A program made the position numbers and the translations under genes. Source: Coemansia sp. RSA 922 (lineage: Eukaryota > Kickxellomycota > Kickxellomycetes > Kickxellales > Kickxellaceae). Taken from it: a stretch of DNA of 14,775 nt. Below are positions 1-9,193 of the stretch, piece after piece; the stretch's first letter is position 1, and every line of letters begins with the position of its first letter. Location: contig JANBQS010000604.1 in the NCBI GenBank assembly GCA_027577415.1, positions 1 through 14,775 of the forward strand, read 5' to 3'. The notes beneath the pieces are model-generated. The model did no database searches and was not told the origin of the DNA. It saw nothing but the letters and a program-made list of their open reading frames with translations.

Positions 1-485
1 TGTGCCAGACAACATCTCGGTTGATGCGGCCACGGGCGAGCTGCTTGTGTCAGGTAAGTGATTATGACAATCTACATGGGGAGTGGTGTAGAAATCTACC
101 TTCCCCGAAAGCATAAAAAGCAAGTGTTCTCATTGTACCTACCTGTGTGTAATTTTTTTACATTATATGTATGCCGAAATGTGCATGGCGCCGGCACGCG
201 TTCGAAAAAAAGTGTCTAGGGTTCCTCAATACCTTTGAAATGTTTCGCTACAATCGCGAGATTCTTTTCGGCACAGACGCTCGGCCTGCAGGTGCCGTAC
301 GTCGCCTGCTGCCATTTGCAGATATGCGCAGGGGGTTTGCCGAAGAGAGTGTTCTCGTTCACAACGGCGACTTGCTCCCCTCCACTACGACTGCCGTTGT
401 CCAGCGTCGCAACAACGTACACAGGATGGTACTTGGATCAGTGATGGCCGACCACATTGCCATCTGCGAGTATCAACACAAGTAG
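1..485 (+). CDS. Paraoxonase/arylesterase-like protein, C-terminal part (5' partial, two exons: <1..53 and 220..485)
   Basis: This is the 3' end of a gene that starts outside the window. The first exon, read from base 2, gives VPDNISVDAATGELLVSG and stops at a GTAAGT donor. The DN of the DNISVD motif matches the Asp-Asn pair that binds the catalytic calcium in animal paraoxonases (PON1 D269/N270, known for the family). Removing the intron keeps the frame and continues with FLNTFEMFRYNRE, then GDLLPSTTTAV and HRMVLGSVMADHIAICE. These match the last propeller blade of PON proteins (dG..l..sT.A, then lliGtv....lyCE). The end is TAG at 483-485; about 105 residues are visible. The family are six-bladed beta-propeller, calcium-dependent lactonases/arylesterases. 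Substrate and location cannot be judged because the signal-peptide end is missing. It converges with the ROD gene. I am fairly sure of the family and less sure of the exact acceptor. Confidence 0.82.
54..219 (+). other. Spliceosomal intron in the paraoxonase-like gene
   Basis: The donor is a perfect GTAAGT at 54-59 after ..TCAG. The preferred acceptor is TCTAG ending at 219. It is the only AG that restores the downstream paraoxonase frame (phase 1) without a stop codon. The AG at 119-120 is also in phase but reads into TAA. The AG at 211-212 is in the wrong phase. A run of seven T lies upstream at about 153-159. The resulting length is 166 nt. Confidence 0.72.
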
Positions 486-625
486 CAGGTGGCGCGTAGC
501 TTTAAGGAGGTGTGTGGGAATAGGCTATGCAGCTAAAATGTCGAATTAGATAAATTTTTTTTATGGCCGCCTTCAATACAATCCGGATATTTTTTTTGTC
601 AGTATAGTGAGAGAAAAAAAGTACG
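486..625. terminator. Convergent 3' ends of the paraoxonase-like and ROD genes
   Basis: Only 140 bp separate the two stop codons, so the 3' UTRs probably overlap. The stretch holds several homopolymer T runs (about 555-562 and 591-598) and a purine run at 611-620. A CATAAA near-match to the polyadenylation hexamer lies on the minus strand at 559-564, about 62 nt past the ROD stop. A GATAAA near-match lies on the plus strand at 549-554, about 64 nt past the paraoxonase stop. There is no canonical AATAAA on either strand. The assignment is inference from position and composition. Confidence 0.4.
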
Positions 626-3600
626 TTACTTGTGTGAAGAAATGTACAAATCAAGCTTTTGCTGCTCAGTGAGTCGGCCAATTATGCGCTGCGTGGCCGT
701 TGACAAATCTTGGGTTGCAGTCGGCGACTCGGGTAGTATGTCGCCTTCGTCGTCACTGAGAGCAACTCCAGCTTGAAGCGCATCAGCTACCAGCACATCC
801 ACAGCGCGCGTCTGATAGTACTGGCTTACCAGCTGGCCAGCAAGCTGTCGCTTTCCTCGCTCTAAACATGCCTTGACGACTGTAAGAAGTTTGTCGTGGT
901 GAATACGGTTGCGCACAAATGCGTGTATAGCCGTACCCAGTGGCGGACGCAAAAGAGCTTGCTCATGCAATCCCTTCACATCGACTATGTCGAAAATGAG
1001 CGTTAGTCCGCGCGAAATCTCCCAGCTCATACTACTACGCGTGCCGACAGTGGCCGACGCTGCACAGGCAAACTCTTGCAGCTGAAGAACGAGCGAGTGA
1101 ATCTGCGTCGGCTGCATTCCCTCGATAAAGTCTCGCAAGAGGTCCTCGGCAGCCCCATTGGGCAACAGAATATCGAGCGCAGCAAATGCCAATAGCAAGG
1201 GAGCAGTGTTCGCCGAGTTGCGCTGAACTTCTTGCAACAGCACGCGTACGACACCGCCCAGGTCAATCAGGGGCAGGTGTATCGAGCGCGCGCACAAATC
1301 AAGCACGGCCAGCGCGTCTCCAATCCACCCGGCCTCTGTGGTGCGCACCAGTTTCACCAAGCTTCCTTGTACCGCCAAGTTCCAGAACTGAGGTAGTGCG
1401 CCGATCGACAGATAGCAGTCCATGCCGCCGATAATGTCTAGCACCCCGACCACATACCGGCACATGCCGGCCGCTAGCAGTTGCGATAGCATGCGCGTAA
1501 TCAAGTCGCTGTCGTCGACCCTAAAGTCCAGGCACATATTGCACACCAATAGGGTCACTTTGGCATCCTCGTGGTAGTCGATCCATATCGACCGAGCTAG
1601 GGCGGCCTTGTCACAGCTTAAAAAGTCGGCCGTCGACTGCCGGATGCCCACATGCTCAAAGTCAGCAATGTACAAAAGCGCTTGTAAATACTGGTGAACA
1701 TCCGCTGGCGGCAAGACCAAGGCAATGTCATCACTCGAGGCTATCGACAGCAGTATCCCCAGCGCACGCACTCGACAGAGAAAGGCGATTCCGGGGCTCT
1801 TGTATGCAAAATCGAGCAACGCCGTTATTGCGTCAGACATTGGCTGGATGCGTAAAAGGTAGGCAACGCGTCTGTGCAAAACCGCTTCTTGCGACGAGTA
1901 AAGCCGAAGCGTGGCATGGTATCTAATAGATGGCAGCTGCAATTCAGACGACTCGCTGGCAAAGACGACTGGTGTCCTGAGATACTTGCTCAACAGCTCT
2001 CGGATCAGTCGCTCCATGCCAATTTCGTAAATCGCCGCCAGGTTGCGCAATATCCCGTGTAGGGTGCCCGCTTCCTCTCTCCCAGCCTCGCCCAACACAC
2101 CCTCACACTCGCCCTCAAACACAGCAGCCAACGCACGGACAACGGCATCGACATCTTGCGCGTCGGCGAATAGCGGTAGATAACTCTCCAGCCGATTGCG
2201 ACGCAAGGCGACTTCGGTGTTTGCGTCGGCTAGGCTCTTCTTAAAGTGCACATATATAGTACTCGCCTTGACTTCCACTTGGCCGCGCTCGGGTTTGGGC
2301 ATGCGCTTAATAAGCTGGCCCCACTTGTTCAACACCTTGAGCCCAAAGTTAAGCGCCGCAATGCGATTAGGGCCACACGGCAGCTCGTCAGCGACATGCT
2401 TGATCGTGCTTATTGTAGCCTCAGGATCCCTACAGCGTCGAATCAGCCGCTCGACAGCGTTAAAGTGCGTGGGCGCTTTGCTGATCGCCTGCTCATAGGC
2501 CTTCAGCGCCTGTACGCCCTGCTCCTCGTCCGACTTCCACTGCTTGAGCATGCTGTCGATAAGGTTGATGTAAAAGTCGTCCTCGCTTAGTCCTAGCGGC
2601 TCTGCAAGTGGTAGCAGTGCTTCTACAGTGTCCACGCTCAGCTCCGGAAGCAGCGTTAGCCAGGGGCTAGTGTTGACCAAGTAGTGGAATGGCAATCGCT
2701 TGCTCGCAAAGGGGAATTCTGCAGCTAGCTCCTGATACGTCGGTGCCACCATATCCTTTTCGCCATTGCTACTCGCTTTCTCGTGAAGACGATGATGGTC
2801 GTCGTCGTCATCGTCAGAGATCTGCTTGATGGCATTGCGCGCGATACGAGTTCGCGACCACTCTTGAACAAGTTCATCATGTGTGGGCTTACCCTTGCGG
2901 TCGTAAGAACATAGCACGTCTAAAACAGCCGAGTATTTGCCAATTGCGTCGTCTTGAGGCCGCAGATCTTGCAAGCGCTGCACTACAAACTGAAGTCGCT
3001 CATAGTCGTATGCCGAGATCGCGTTCTCCATACTGTCAACAAAGGTGCGCTCCAGCAGCTTCGTGTTGGCAATCTCGTCAGTGATGCCAATAATGCGTGC
3101 CTGGTAGCCATCGACAGCCGGCGCTGAGCAGCAGAGCGATATGTACTCCAAGATGACAAACGTCTCATCCAGCTTGAATGCGTCGGCAAACTCGAGTACG
3201 GTGGTAATGTCCATGGCGGTCTTGATAAGCATTGGGCGTACGAGTGGCTCCAAAAGCTCGGGCTTGGGGTTGTTGAGCTGCTCGACTTTGAACTTGAGCT
3301 GGAGCAGCTGCAACTGATCACTCCATCTGGCCGCCGCAGCAACAGACCTACAGCGATCAAGAAGTGCGTGCTGCTTCCACAGTAGCGAGCAAGCCATGCC
3401 AATATTCGCCAACGAGATTACCCGAGAGGGGAGCAGGCCCGAGTGGCTCATGGCGGTCGACAGCTGGTTAAACGCAAAGGTTATATCGGAAACAAGCATG
3501 GCTGAGAATATGAACACGGCATCGGCGCCACGCTGCTGCAGCGACCGGGCCAGGCTTTTGGATATTAGGCTCTGGATACTTTTTGCAGCCGTGTCGCCAG

Positions 3601-6600
3601 CACTGCCTCCACCGCCAAAGAGAGCATCGAGTTCATCCTCGCTAATACCACCAGAGGCTAGTCGCTGTCTAAGCAGGTCTAGAGACTCGGTTGTGTTCTC
3701 AGACTGGGCATTGGAGCTCATGACAAACGAAGAGCGAGCTAGCTGCGAGACTGTCAGCTCAAGCGCCTGAACTGCTAGCACCCAGTGCCGGTTAGCCGCG
3801 AGATAGGCAACCAAATCGCCGCAGCGCTTGATAACAGCGAGTCGCATGTCCTCGGCGCCGAGCAGGCTCAATTTGGTATCGTCATCCAACTTTTCGCCTT
3901 GATAACGCGCTCCATGCTTGCCCATTGAGGTCTTGCCCTTGGATCCGGAGCCATCTGCATCGCCATTTGTCGACTTGCAACCGCTGCCAGTACACGCAGT
4001 GGGCAGGCGCCTCAGCGCAGATGCCAATCGGTAGACGAGGTACATGGTCTTTCCAGTGTCGAGAACAAGCCCACGCTCGACGTAAGAGTTGACAAACAGC
4101 GGGCCAAGCCAGCTAGCCAACGCACTCTCATGGTCGCCGCTAATGTCTGCAGTGGCCATCGCGTCCTCAATGACACTAGTTAAACCACGCGAGGCACCAG
4201 GGGCCGACAATGAAGAAGACGCTACAGCACCTGAGCCAAAGTTGCCGACAGCAGAGAGGGCCGAAACTGAACCCGTAGAGGGAGCTCTGGTAAGAATGGC
4301 AAAGTCGCCGTCTGTGGTCTGGTCAAACACGGACTGAGCCAAGTCCCAGCACGAATAGGCGTCCAAAAAGCCGGTAAGTTGTGGTAGACCAGCGCACTTT
4401 AAGCTAGCAGCCTGGCACACATTTACTAGGCGCCTCACGAGAAGGCCCTGGCGCTTTCCAGACAAATCAGGCCTGTTGTTTCCACTAGCGTGTCTGCCAG
4501 GGGAGAGAGTGGCCAGGTACACGCTAATCTCGCGCTCGCATGCAGCCAGAGCGGAGAGAGCGACGGGCCACTCATCCAGCGACTCGCGCGTCCGGTCGAC
4601 ACTGCTGCTGGCCTCCGCTAGCGATGCAGGCGGCTTGATGGCTCCAACGATATGCTGGCACATGTCCAAGGCCATTGCGTGCAATCCAAGAGACAAGCAG
4701 CATACGACGATCTGGTGCCAAAGCTGAGCAGAGCTAAATCGCAGCATGACTGCTAGCGCCTTAATGCTAGCCGGAATAGGCGGAAGACTGGTTAGCTCAT
4801 TACCGGGTGCCAATGCTGCTGCGTCGCCTGGCTGATCCTGCGCGTCATTCTGCTTGCCCTTTCCCTTGCCAGCACCGACCGCAGTTGCAGCTTTAGTTTG
4901 AGTGCCCGCAAGCGGACCCAGCCACCGGCGCTCAATCAGCTCGGCTAGTATCTGCTCGCGAGCATGCTGGTGCTCAAGCTCCCCAGGAGACACCATGATA
5001 TCGCCGTCAACAATAAGCTGCCACACCACTCCCAGAGCGCGAGACTCCTTGGACACAAAGCGTGTTAGCTTGTGCAGCTCGGGTTCGGCAAGGCCGTGTT
5101 CCATATCCAGGTTTGGCGGCATGCCGTCGAAGGGCAGCTGGCGGTGGGAGTACTGGCGCGCAAGCTCTTCCAGCGTTCGAAGCATGGCCATGGCAGCACC
5201 GACGAGCTGCTTGAACTGGGCTCGGCTCGATTCGCCAACAAATGCCATGTTGTCGAGGACCTCGCGGATCCAGCAAATGCCCCTGCGGACCACTTCCATC
5301 GGCACATATCGTTGAATGGGCTGACCTGCTCGCGAACCAGCTGCTCCTGACGCTTCGAGTCGGTTCAACAGCGGCAAGCCCGCAAGGCGATCGTGGCCAC
5401 TTTGCGCGCCTAAATGGCTGGAAGCGGAGCCGTGCTCGGTTGTGTCGATGAAACGCACGAGATCAGAAACAGCAGCAGCCTCGCCAACCTCGCACAGCGC
5501 TTGCAGCCGCAGCACATACGCCGATGTGCGGCTGAGATGGTGGTAGGCATCAACTAGCTGCAAAACGTCAGACATAATAGTCGAGCTGTCAGTCTTGCGC
5601 ACTAGCCACTGCAGCAGCGGATAGGCCATCTTGGTGTTTGAGATGTGAAAGTCGTGCAGGCCATAGGAGAGAAGCATGCGCTTAAGGCACATTAGGCGGT
5701 ATTGTTCAGTGATCTCCAAGCGACACTGGCTGAGGTCGTCCTCAAGGTCGCCATAGACGCCGAATAGCGAAAAGCACTTTTCGATTGCCGCATCAATACC
5801 CGAAGACCAGGGAATCATACTGCGCCTCATCACTTCCAGCACTATTTCAAAGTAGGTCTTGAGCGAGGCGAGGCGAGCGGTTGTAAGCGGCAATGCGGCG
5901 GCACTGCCCAAGCTGGCTACATCATCCACAGCCGATGCCAAGACGTCCCTACCAACACAGCTCGAGTACAGGCAGCCCAAGATGCAAATGACTCGAGGCT
6001 CCCAGGCGTGGCGACCAGCGCTGCCCAATATGCCCGCCATGGCGGCTGACGTATCCTCAGCCACGCCCTGGGCGTTAGCATGTTGCGTGTCCTCTCGATC
6101 GACTGAGTCCATCATGTCAATGCAGTACTTGTGAAGGATCTGTGCGTACTCAAGCTGGTGTCGTTGAGCATAGGGAACAAAATGGTCAAAGTAGGCGTTG
6201 TTCAGAAGCTCGGGGGCGGCAACGCGGTCGAGAAACTCCATGGTGATCATGGAAAAAGACATTTGCTCGTACTCATCCAACGTGAGAGACATACGGTGGT
6301 CATCGCGCAGGTGCACAAGATCCAGCAACTGCTTGCGCAGAAAGAGGCAGTTGTGTGTGCCAGCATCGCCGCCAGAATCCCGCTCAGCGCCAGACGCGGC
6401 CAAAAACACAGGCATGCCACTAAATCGAGATAGGCCGGCAACCCAGGCGGCCGACTGAAGCGAGCTTTCGATAAAGCGCTGCGGCGTCACAGTGAGCGGC
6501 TGACTCGCCAGCAGATAGCCAGAGAGGGCGCACGATCTACTCCCGGAGGCCTGCGCCATTGCCTTTGAATAGCCTGGCTCCAAGAGCTCTAGTAGGCGCA

Positions 6601-8926
6601 GGGCGTCCTGCAAGTTGGCCTGCTTTGCCTCCAAAACGCGCGCCCGCTGCTCAATCCAGGCGGCGATGTCCAGCCACTGTTGGCGGGTGCTGAATAAAGG
6701 GAGAACTTCGCGCTCCAGCCAGCCTGCCAGCGATTTAGTGTCTGCGTCAGCTGGATATCCCTGCATCGCACTCGCTACGTCACGGCAGAGTCGCTTATCG
6801 CTCTGGTGCCGCCGCCAAATGGCTCCCGCCCGCTCGATATCGCCGCGCGAAATAAAGGAGCGCATGCAAGAAGCCAAGTCCGCCGCTCTGAAAATTTGCC
6901 AGGCTTGTCCGTCAAACTGCGCCACTGAGCGCCGAGGCGCATCGCCATTACCAACGCTGCACCACGTCCCTAGCCGCTGAATAGCGTCCACAACCTTGGC
7001 CACGCTCGGCGCGTCCTTTTCGGCAAGTGCTAGCGCATGAAGCAAAAGCCGCTGAGTGCTCTGGAGCGATGGCACTGGAAGTCGCATGCACACATCGATC
7101 GCAAATGCCGTGTCCCCAATGTGCCCAAGCAGACCCAGCGTCTGGTCGGCAAGCTCTGCCGCCTCATCTTCACTCGACACTCTGCCCAGAGCCGGGTGAC
7201 TGGGATCGCTAACGATATCTTCCAGGCGCTTGCGATACACTACAGCGAGTGGAATATCGTTCTCCTCAGCAAATGCCTCTGCCTCGCTATAGCGCCCGCC
7301 ACGAAGAAAGTGTGACAACCGCTCCATGGGAACTGTCTCATAGAGGTGTCGCAAGAAAATCGTCTGTATGCCATCTACATGCCTGCCCTCGACAAATAAT
7401 ATCGTGTCGGCGATGTCCTGCGACGACCGAATATCATGCGCAAGCCAGCTCCATACCGGCGCGTCCATCGAGTATATGACCTCCATGCTTGGAAGCGATA
7501 TGACTAGCAGTTTCCGCCCGCGATCCCCGTCCTCGTCGTCATCCGTGTCGTCATTGTCAAAACCGTCGTCATGCCCAGACTTTAGCAAAACTGGCTTGCT
7601 GATAGCCGCCAGCAAAATCGATGTAGGAGAAAGTGCCTCTGCCTTTGTGCTGCCCGGAGCCAACAGACTAAAGTCGTCTATGTCCATCTCGGTATACCGG
7701 AATACAAGCGTGAGAGTCAGCCGCTCATACACATCCAGCGACCCGCTTTTGCTTAGCGCAACCAAGTAGCGCTGGTCAAGAGACAGTGCGACTTTGGCAT
7801 ACCCCGACCCCGAGCACTCGAAGCTCACTATGTCGGCTAGCCGCGTCGCCATCGATGTGCCTTGTTCATTGTCGTTTTCGCTATCAGACTCTGGACGCTC
7901 CTCGCGTCGCCAGCAACTCATACAAGCGTCGCCACTACCGACGATAACAACGTGCGAGCTTCCGTTAGAGTGCATAACAGACACGCCGCCGATGCCACTG
8001 GAGTGGATCAGACGCCCGGACGAGGACAGAGAGGCAAACTCGACCTTTATTTCGCCTTTAATCCTTGCCGCCATGCCCATGTCGCCGTCAAGAATCGTCT
8101 GGCTCAAGAGGCAGAGCTGGAGACTAGAAAACCGCACAAGCGTGCCCTCACTAGTGACTACTACCAGCTCCTCCCTTATATACCCATCTGCAGACTCTGA
8201 TACGGCAAATTGCAGGGCGACGATAGCGGAAGGAGGCGCAGCAGAACCAGCAGCCGCACTCGCGGAAGAGCCAGGCGCCTTGATAGTTTGCGAGAACACT
8301 GGCCGCCTAGTTTTAACGTGGACAATAAATAGCGTGCCAGTCTCGTCACCAAACGCTACAAACGACGAGTCGCAGTTCAACGAAGTCGCTAGTATATTCC
8401 CGTCGTGACAAATAACAGCCTCCTGCTTCCGACAGTCCACTGAGAGTATGTGAATCTGGCATCCAATGGTAATGGCTACATGCTGTGCTGATATAGTTAC
8501 ATCGCACCAGCGATCCGAGTCGCCACTATATGTATGAGTCTCTCGCTCCGCAGTCGCCAGCGTCTCGAGCCGGTAAGAGTCAAAAGCGTTCTCATTACTA
8601 GAGGCAACCCCAAGCTTTGACGAGATAGAGCTGTCGTTCGCCTTTCGGCCGCTAGAAGTATTCGAAGAAAGCCTGTGTAGCTGTAGCGTCTCGTCCGATC
8701 CAAAGCAAAGCTCAAGGCGCCAGTCGCTGGCTTTACTAGTGCCTTTAAACCCAGCTGCGCTAGGCAATTCAGACTCGTCCTGAGCCTCACTATCACTACC
8801 CAGCTTCCGCCGCTTGGTGCCGTCAACGCTACTGTCAGAGTCGGACGAATACCGTCTTTGCAAAGACAGGCTATTGGGTGTAGTTGGAGCGTCCGTGTCT
8901 CCACCAAGGCTCTTGTCGCTTTCCAT
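626..8926 (-). CDS. ROD/KNTC1-like kinetochore protein, scaffold subunit of the RZZ complex
   Basis: A single open frame of 2766 codons ends with TAA at 626-628. The start ATG has a favourable context (G at -3, G at +4), with an in-frame TAA two codons upstream, so no longer N-terminus is possible without splicing. Residues 1-60 are Ser/Asp-rich with a basic KRRK (38-41). About 60-530 look like a WD/beta-propeller, followed by a long alpha-solenoid. Blocks I recognise from animal KNTC1 appear in the same order: LSHFLRGGRYSEAEAFAEEN (near 537), VAAPELL (near 897), MIPWSSGI (near 1035), a VLEFADAFKLDE block (near 1910), and RLPFHYLVNTSPWLTLLPEL (near 2076), which opens the Rod_C region. The Rod_C region runs to about 2640. 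Known role: ROD with Zwilch and ZW10 builds the kinetochore corona and recruits dynein/Spindly and Mad1-Mad2. The protein is longer than human KNTC1 (2209 residues), partly because of acidic or GK-rich linkers at about 453-470, 1345-1360 and 2037-2043. The relative NBAS/Sec39 is the main alternative, but the Rod_C match argues against it. Confidence 0.92.
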   Translation of the reverse strand: MESDKSLGGDTDAPTTPNSLSLQRRYSSDSDSSVDGTKRRKLGSDSEAQDESELPSAAGFKGTSKASDWRLELCFGSDETLQLHRLSSNTSSGRKANDSSISSKLGVASSNENAFDSYRLETLATAERETHTYSGDSDRWCDVTISAQHVAITIGCQIHILSVDCRKQEAVICHDGNILATSLNCDSSFVAFGDETGTLFIVHVKTRRPVFSQTIKAPGSSASAAAGSAAPPSAIVALQFAVSESADGYIREELVVVTSEGTLVRFSSLQLCLLSQTILDGDMGMAARIKGEIKVEFASLSSSGRLIHSSGIGGVSVMHSNGSSHVVIVGSGDACMSCWRREERPESDSENDNEQGTSMATRLADIVSFECSGSGYAKVALSLDQRYLVALSKSGSLDVYERLTLTLVFRYTEMDIDDFSLLAPGSTKAEALSPTSILLAAISKPVLLKSGHDDGFDNDDTDDDEDGDRGRKLLVISLPSMEVIYSMDAPVWSWLAHDIRSSQDIADTILFVEGRHVDGIQTIFLRHLYETVPMERLSHFLRGGRYSEAEAFAEENDIPLAVVYRKRLEDIVSDPSHPALGRVSSEDEAAELADQTLGLLGHIGDTAFAIDVCMRLPVPSLQSTQRLLLHALALAEKDAPSVAKVVDAIQRLGTWCSVGNGDAPRRSVAQFDGQAWQIFRAADLASCMRSFISRGDIERAGAIWRRHQSDKRLCRDVASAMQGYPADADTKSLAGWLEREVLPLFSTRQQWLDIAAWIEQRARVLEAKQANLQDALRLLELLEPGYSKAMAQASGSRSCALSGYLLASQPLTVTPQRFIESSLQSAAWVAGLSRFSGMPVFLAASGAERDSGGDAGTHNCLFLRKQLLDLVHLRDDHRMSLTLDEYEQMSFSMITMEFLDRVAAPELLNNAYFDHFVPYAQRHQLEYAQILHKYCIDMMDSVDREDTQHANAQGVAEDTSAAMAGILGSAGRHAWEPRVICILGCLYSSCVGRDVLASAVDDVASLGSAAALPLTTARLASLKTYFEIVLEVMRRSMIPWSSGIDAAIEKCFSLFGVYGDLEDDLSQCRLEITEQYRLMCLKRMLLSYGLHDFHISNTKMAYPLLQWLVRKTDSSTIMSDVLQLVDAYHHLSRTSAYVLRLQALCEVGEAAAVSDLVRFIDTTEHGSASSHLGAQSGHDRLAGLPLLNRLEASGAAGSRAGQPIQRYVPMEVVRRGICWIREVLDNMAFVGESSRAQFKQLVGAAMAMLRTLEELARQYSHRQLPFDGMPPNLDMEHGLAEPELHKLTRFVSKESRALGVVWQLIVDGDIMVSPGELEHQHAREQILAELIERRWLGPLAGTQTKAATAVGAGKGKGKQNDAQDQPGDAAALAPGNELTSLPPIPASIKALAVMLRFSSAQLWHQIVVCCLSLGLHAMALDMCQHIVGAIKPPASLAEASSSVDRTRESLDEWPVALSALAACEREISVYLATLSPGRHASGNNRPDLSGKRQGLLVRRLVNVCQAASLKCAGLPQLTGFLDAYSCWDLAQSVFDQTTDGDFAILTRAPSTGSVSALSAVGNFGSGAVASSSLSAPGASRGLTSVIEDAMATADISGDHESALASWLGPLFVNSYVERGLVLDTGKTMYLVYRLASALRRLPTACTGSGCKSTNGDADGSGSKGKTSMGKHGARYQGEKLDDDTKLSLLGAEDMRLAVIKRCGDLVAYLAANRHWVLAVQALELTVSQLARSSFVMSSNAQSENTTESLDLLRQRLASGGISEDELDALFGGGGSAGDTAAKSIQSLISKSLARSLQQRGADAVFIFSAMLVSDITFAFNQLSTAMSHSGLLPSRVISLANIGMACSLLWKQHALLDRCRSVAAAARWSDQLQLLQLKFKVEQLNNPKPELLEPLVRPMLIKTAMDITTVLEFADAFKLDETFVILEYISLCCSAPAVDGYQARIIGITDEIANTKLLERTFVDSMENAISAYDYERLQFVVQRLQDLRPQDDAIGKYSAVLDVLCSYDRKGKPTHDELVQEWSRTRIARNAIKQISDDDDDDHHRLHEKASSNGEKDMVAPTYQELAAEFPFASKRLPFHYLVNTSPWLTLLPELSVDTVEALLPLAEPLGLSEDDFYINLIDSMLKQWKSDEEQGVQALKAYEQAISKAPTHFNAVERLIRRCRDPEATISTIKHVADELPCGPNRIAALNFGLKVLNKWGQLIKRMPKPERGQVEVKASTIYVHFKKSLADANTEVALRRNRLESYLPLFADAQDVDAVVRALAAVFEGECEGVLGEAGREEAGTLHGILRNLAAIYEIGMERLIRELLSKYLRTPVVFASESSELQLPSIRYHATLRLYSSQEAVLHRRVAYLLRIQPMSDAITALLDFAYKSPGIAFLCRVRALGILLSIASSDDIALVLPPADVHQYLQALLYIADFEHVGIRQSTADFLSCDKAALARSIWIDYHEDAKVTLLVCNMCLDFRVDDSDLITRMLSQLLAAGMCRYVVGVLDIIGGMDCYLSIGALPQFWNLAVQGSLVKLVRTTEAGWIGDALAVLDLCARSIHLPLIDLGGVVRVLLQEVQRNSANTAPLLLAFAALDILLPNGAAEDLLRDFIEGMQPTQIHSLVLQLQEFACAASATVGTRSSMSWEISRGLTLIFDIVDVKGLHEQALLRPPLGTAIHAFVRNRIHHDKLLTVVKACLERGKRQLAGQLVSQYYQTRAVDVLVADALQAGVALSDDEGDILPESPTATQDLSTATQRIIGRLTEQQKLDLYISSHK

Positions 8927-9193
8927 GGCTTAGAGCTGCTGAATTTCACGAAAAAGCCGAAATAAATAAATAGTGAGTAATTGAATTGAGGGGAGTATAC
9001 GCGAACTGGCTGCGTCTATAAAAGCGAGGTCTTGCCTACAGGCTGTGATGTGGCTAGATGATCCGAATCTAAATCAGGTATTGATCAAGAAAGGCAATCT
9101 GGAATGGGTGTTATGTTATAGTTTCTCTAATTTCACAAGTTATTTGTGATAATTTATTGCAAACATAAAACAGGAAAAATCATTGAAAATACT
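8927..9193. promoter_or_regulatory. Gap between the transporter 3' end and the ROD start; must hold the ROD promoter
   Basis: Both flanking genes are on the minus strand, so these 267 bp carry the transporter's 3' UTR and then the ROD promoter and 5' UTR. An AAAT tetranucleotide repeated about three times sits at 8959-8970. I see no convincing TATA box on the minus strand. The obvious TATAAAA at 9017-9023 points the other way. No ORF here is worth calling. Confidence 0.4.
9153..9158 (-). terminator. Polyadenylation signal AATAAA of the ABC transporter gene
   Basis: A canonical AATAAA on the minus strand (TTTATT on the plus strand) lies about 36-41 nt past the transporter's TAA stop. That is a normal distance for a fungal 3' UTR. 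It is the only canonical hexamer placed downstream of a stop codon in the window. Confidence 0.6.

Noticed and set aside
119..170. Acceptor at 119-120 for the paraoxonase intron
   Set aside because: It is in phase but reads into a TAA within about 30 bases, and its codons do not resemble the family; the acceptor at 219 gives a clean match.
7794..8408. A 204-codon plus-strand open frame antisense to the ROD gene, with many similar ones across 626-8926
   Set aside because: It lies opposite a well-supported coding frame, has no recognisable family and is what codon bias of a long ORF leaves on the other strand.
626..8926. The large protein as NBAS/Sec39 (Dsl1/NRZ tether) instead of ROD
   Set aside because: NBAS shares the propeller-solenoid plan, but the RLPFHYL block and the long region after it match the ROD C-terminal domain, and several middle blocks match KNTC1.
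9017..9023. TATAAAA as the ROD promoter
   Set aside because: It is on the plus strand, pointing away from ROD and into the 3' end of the transporter.
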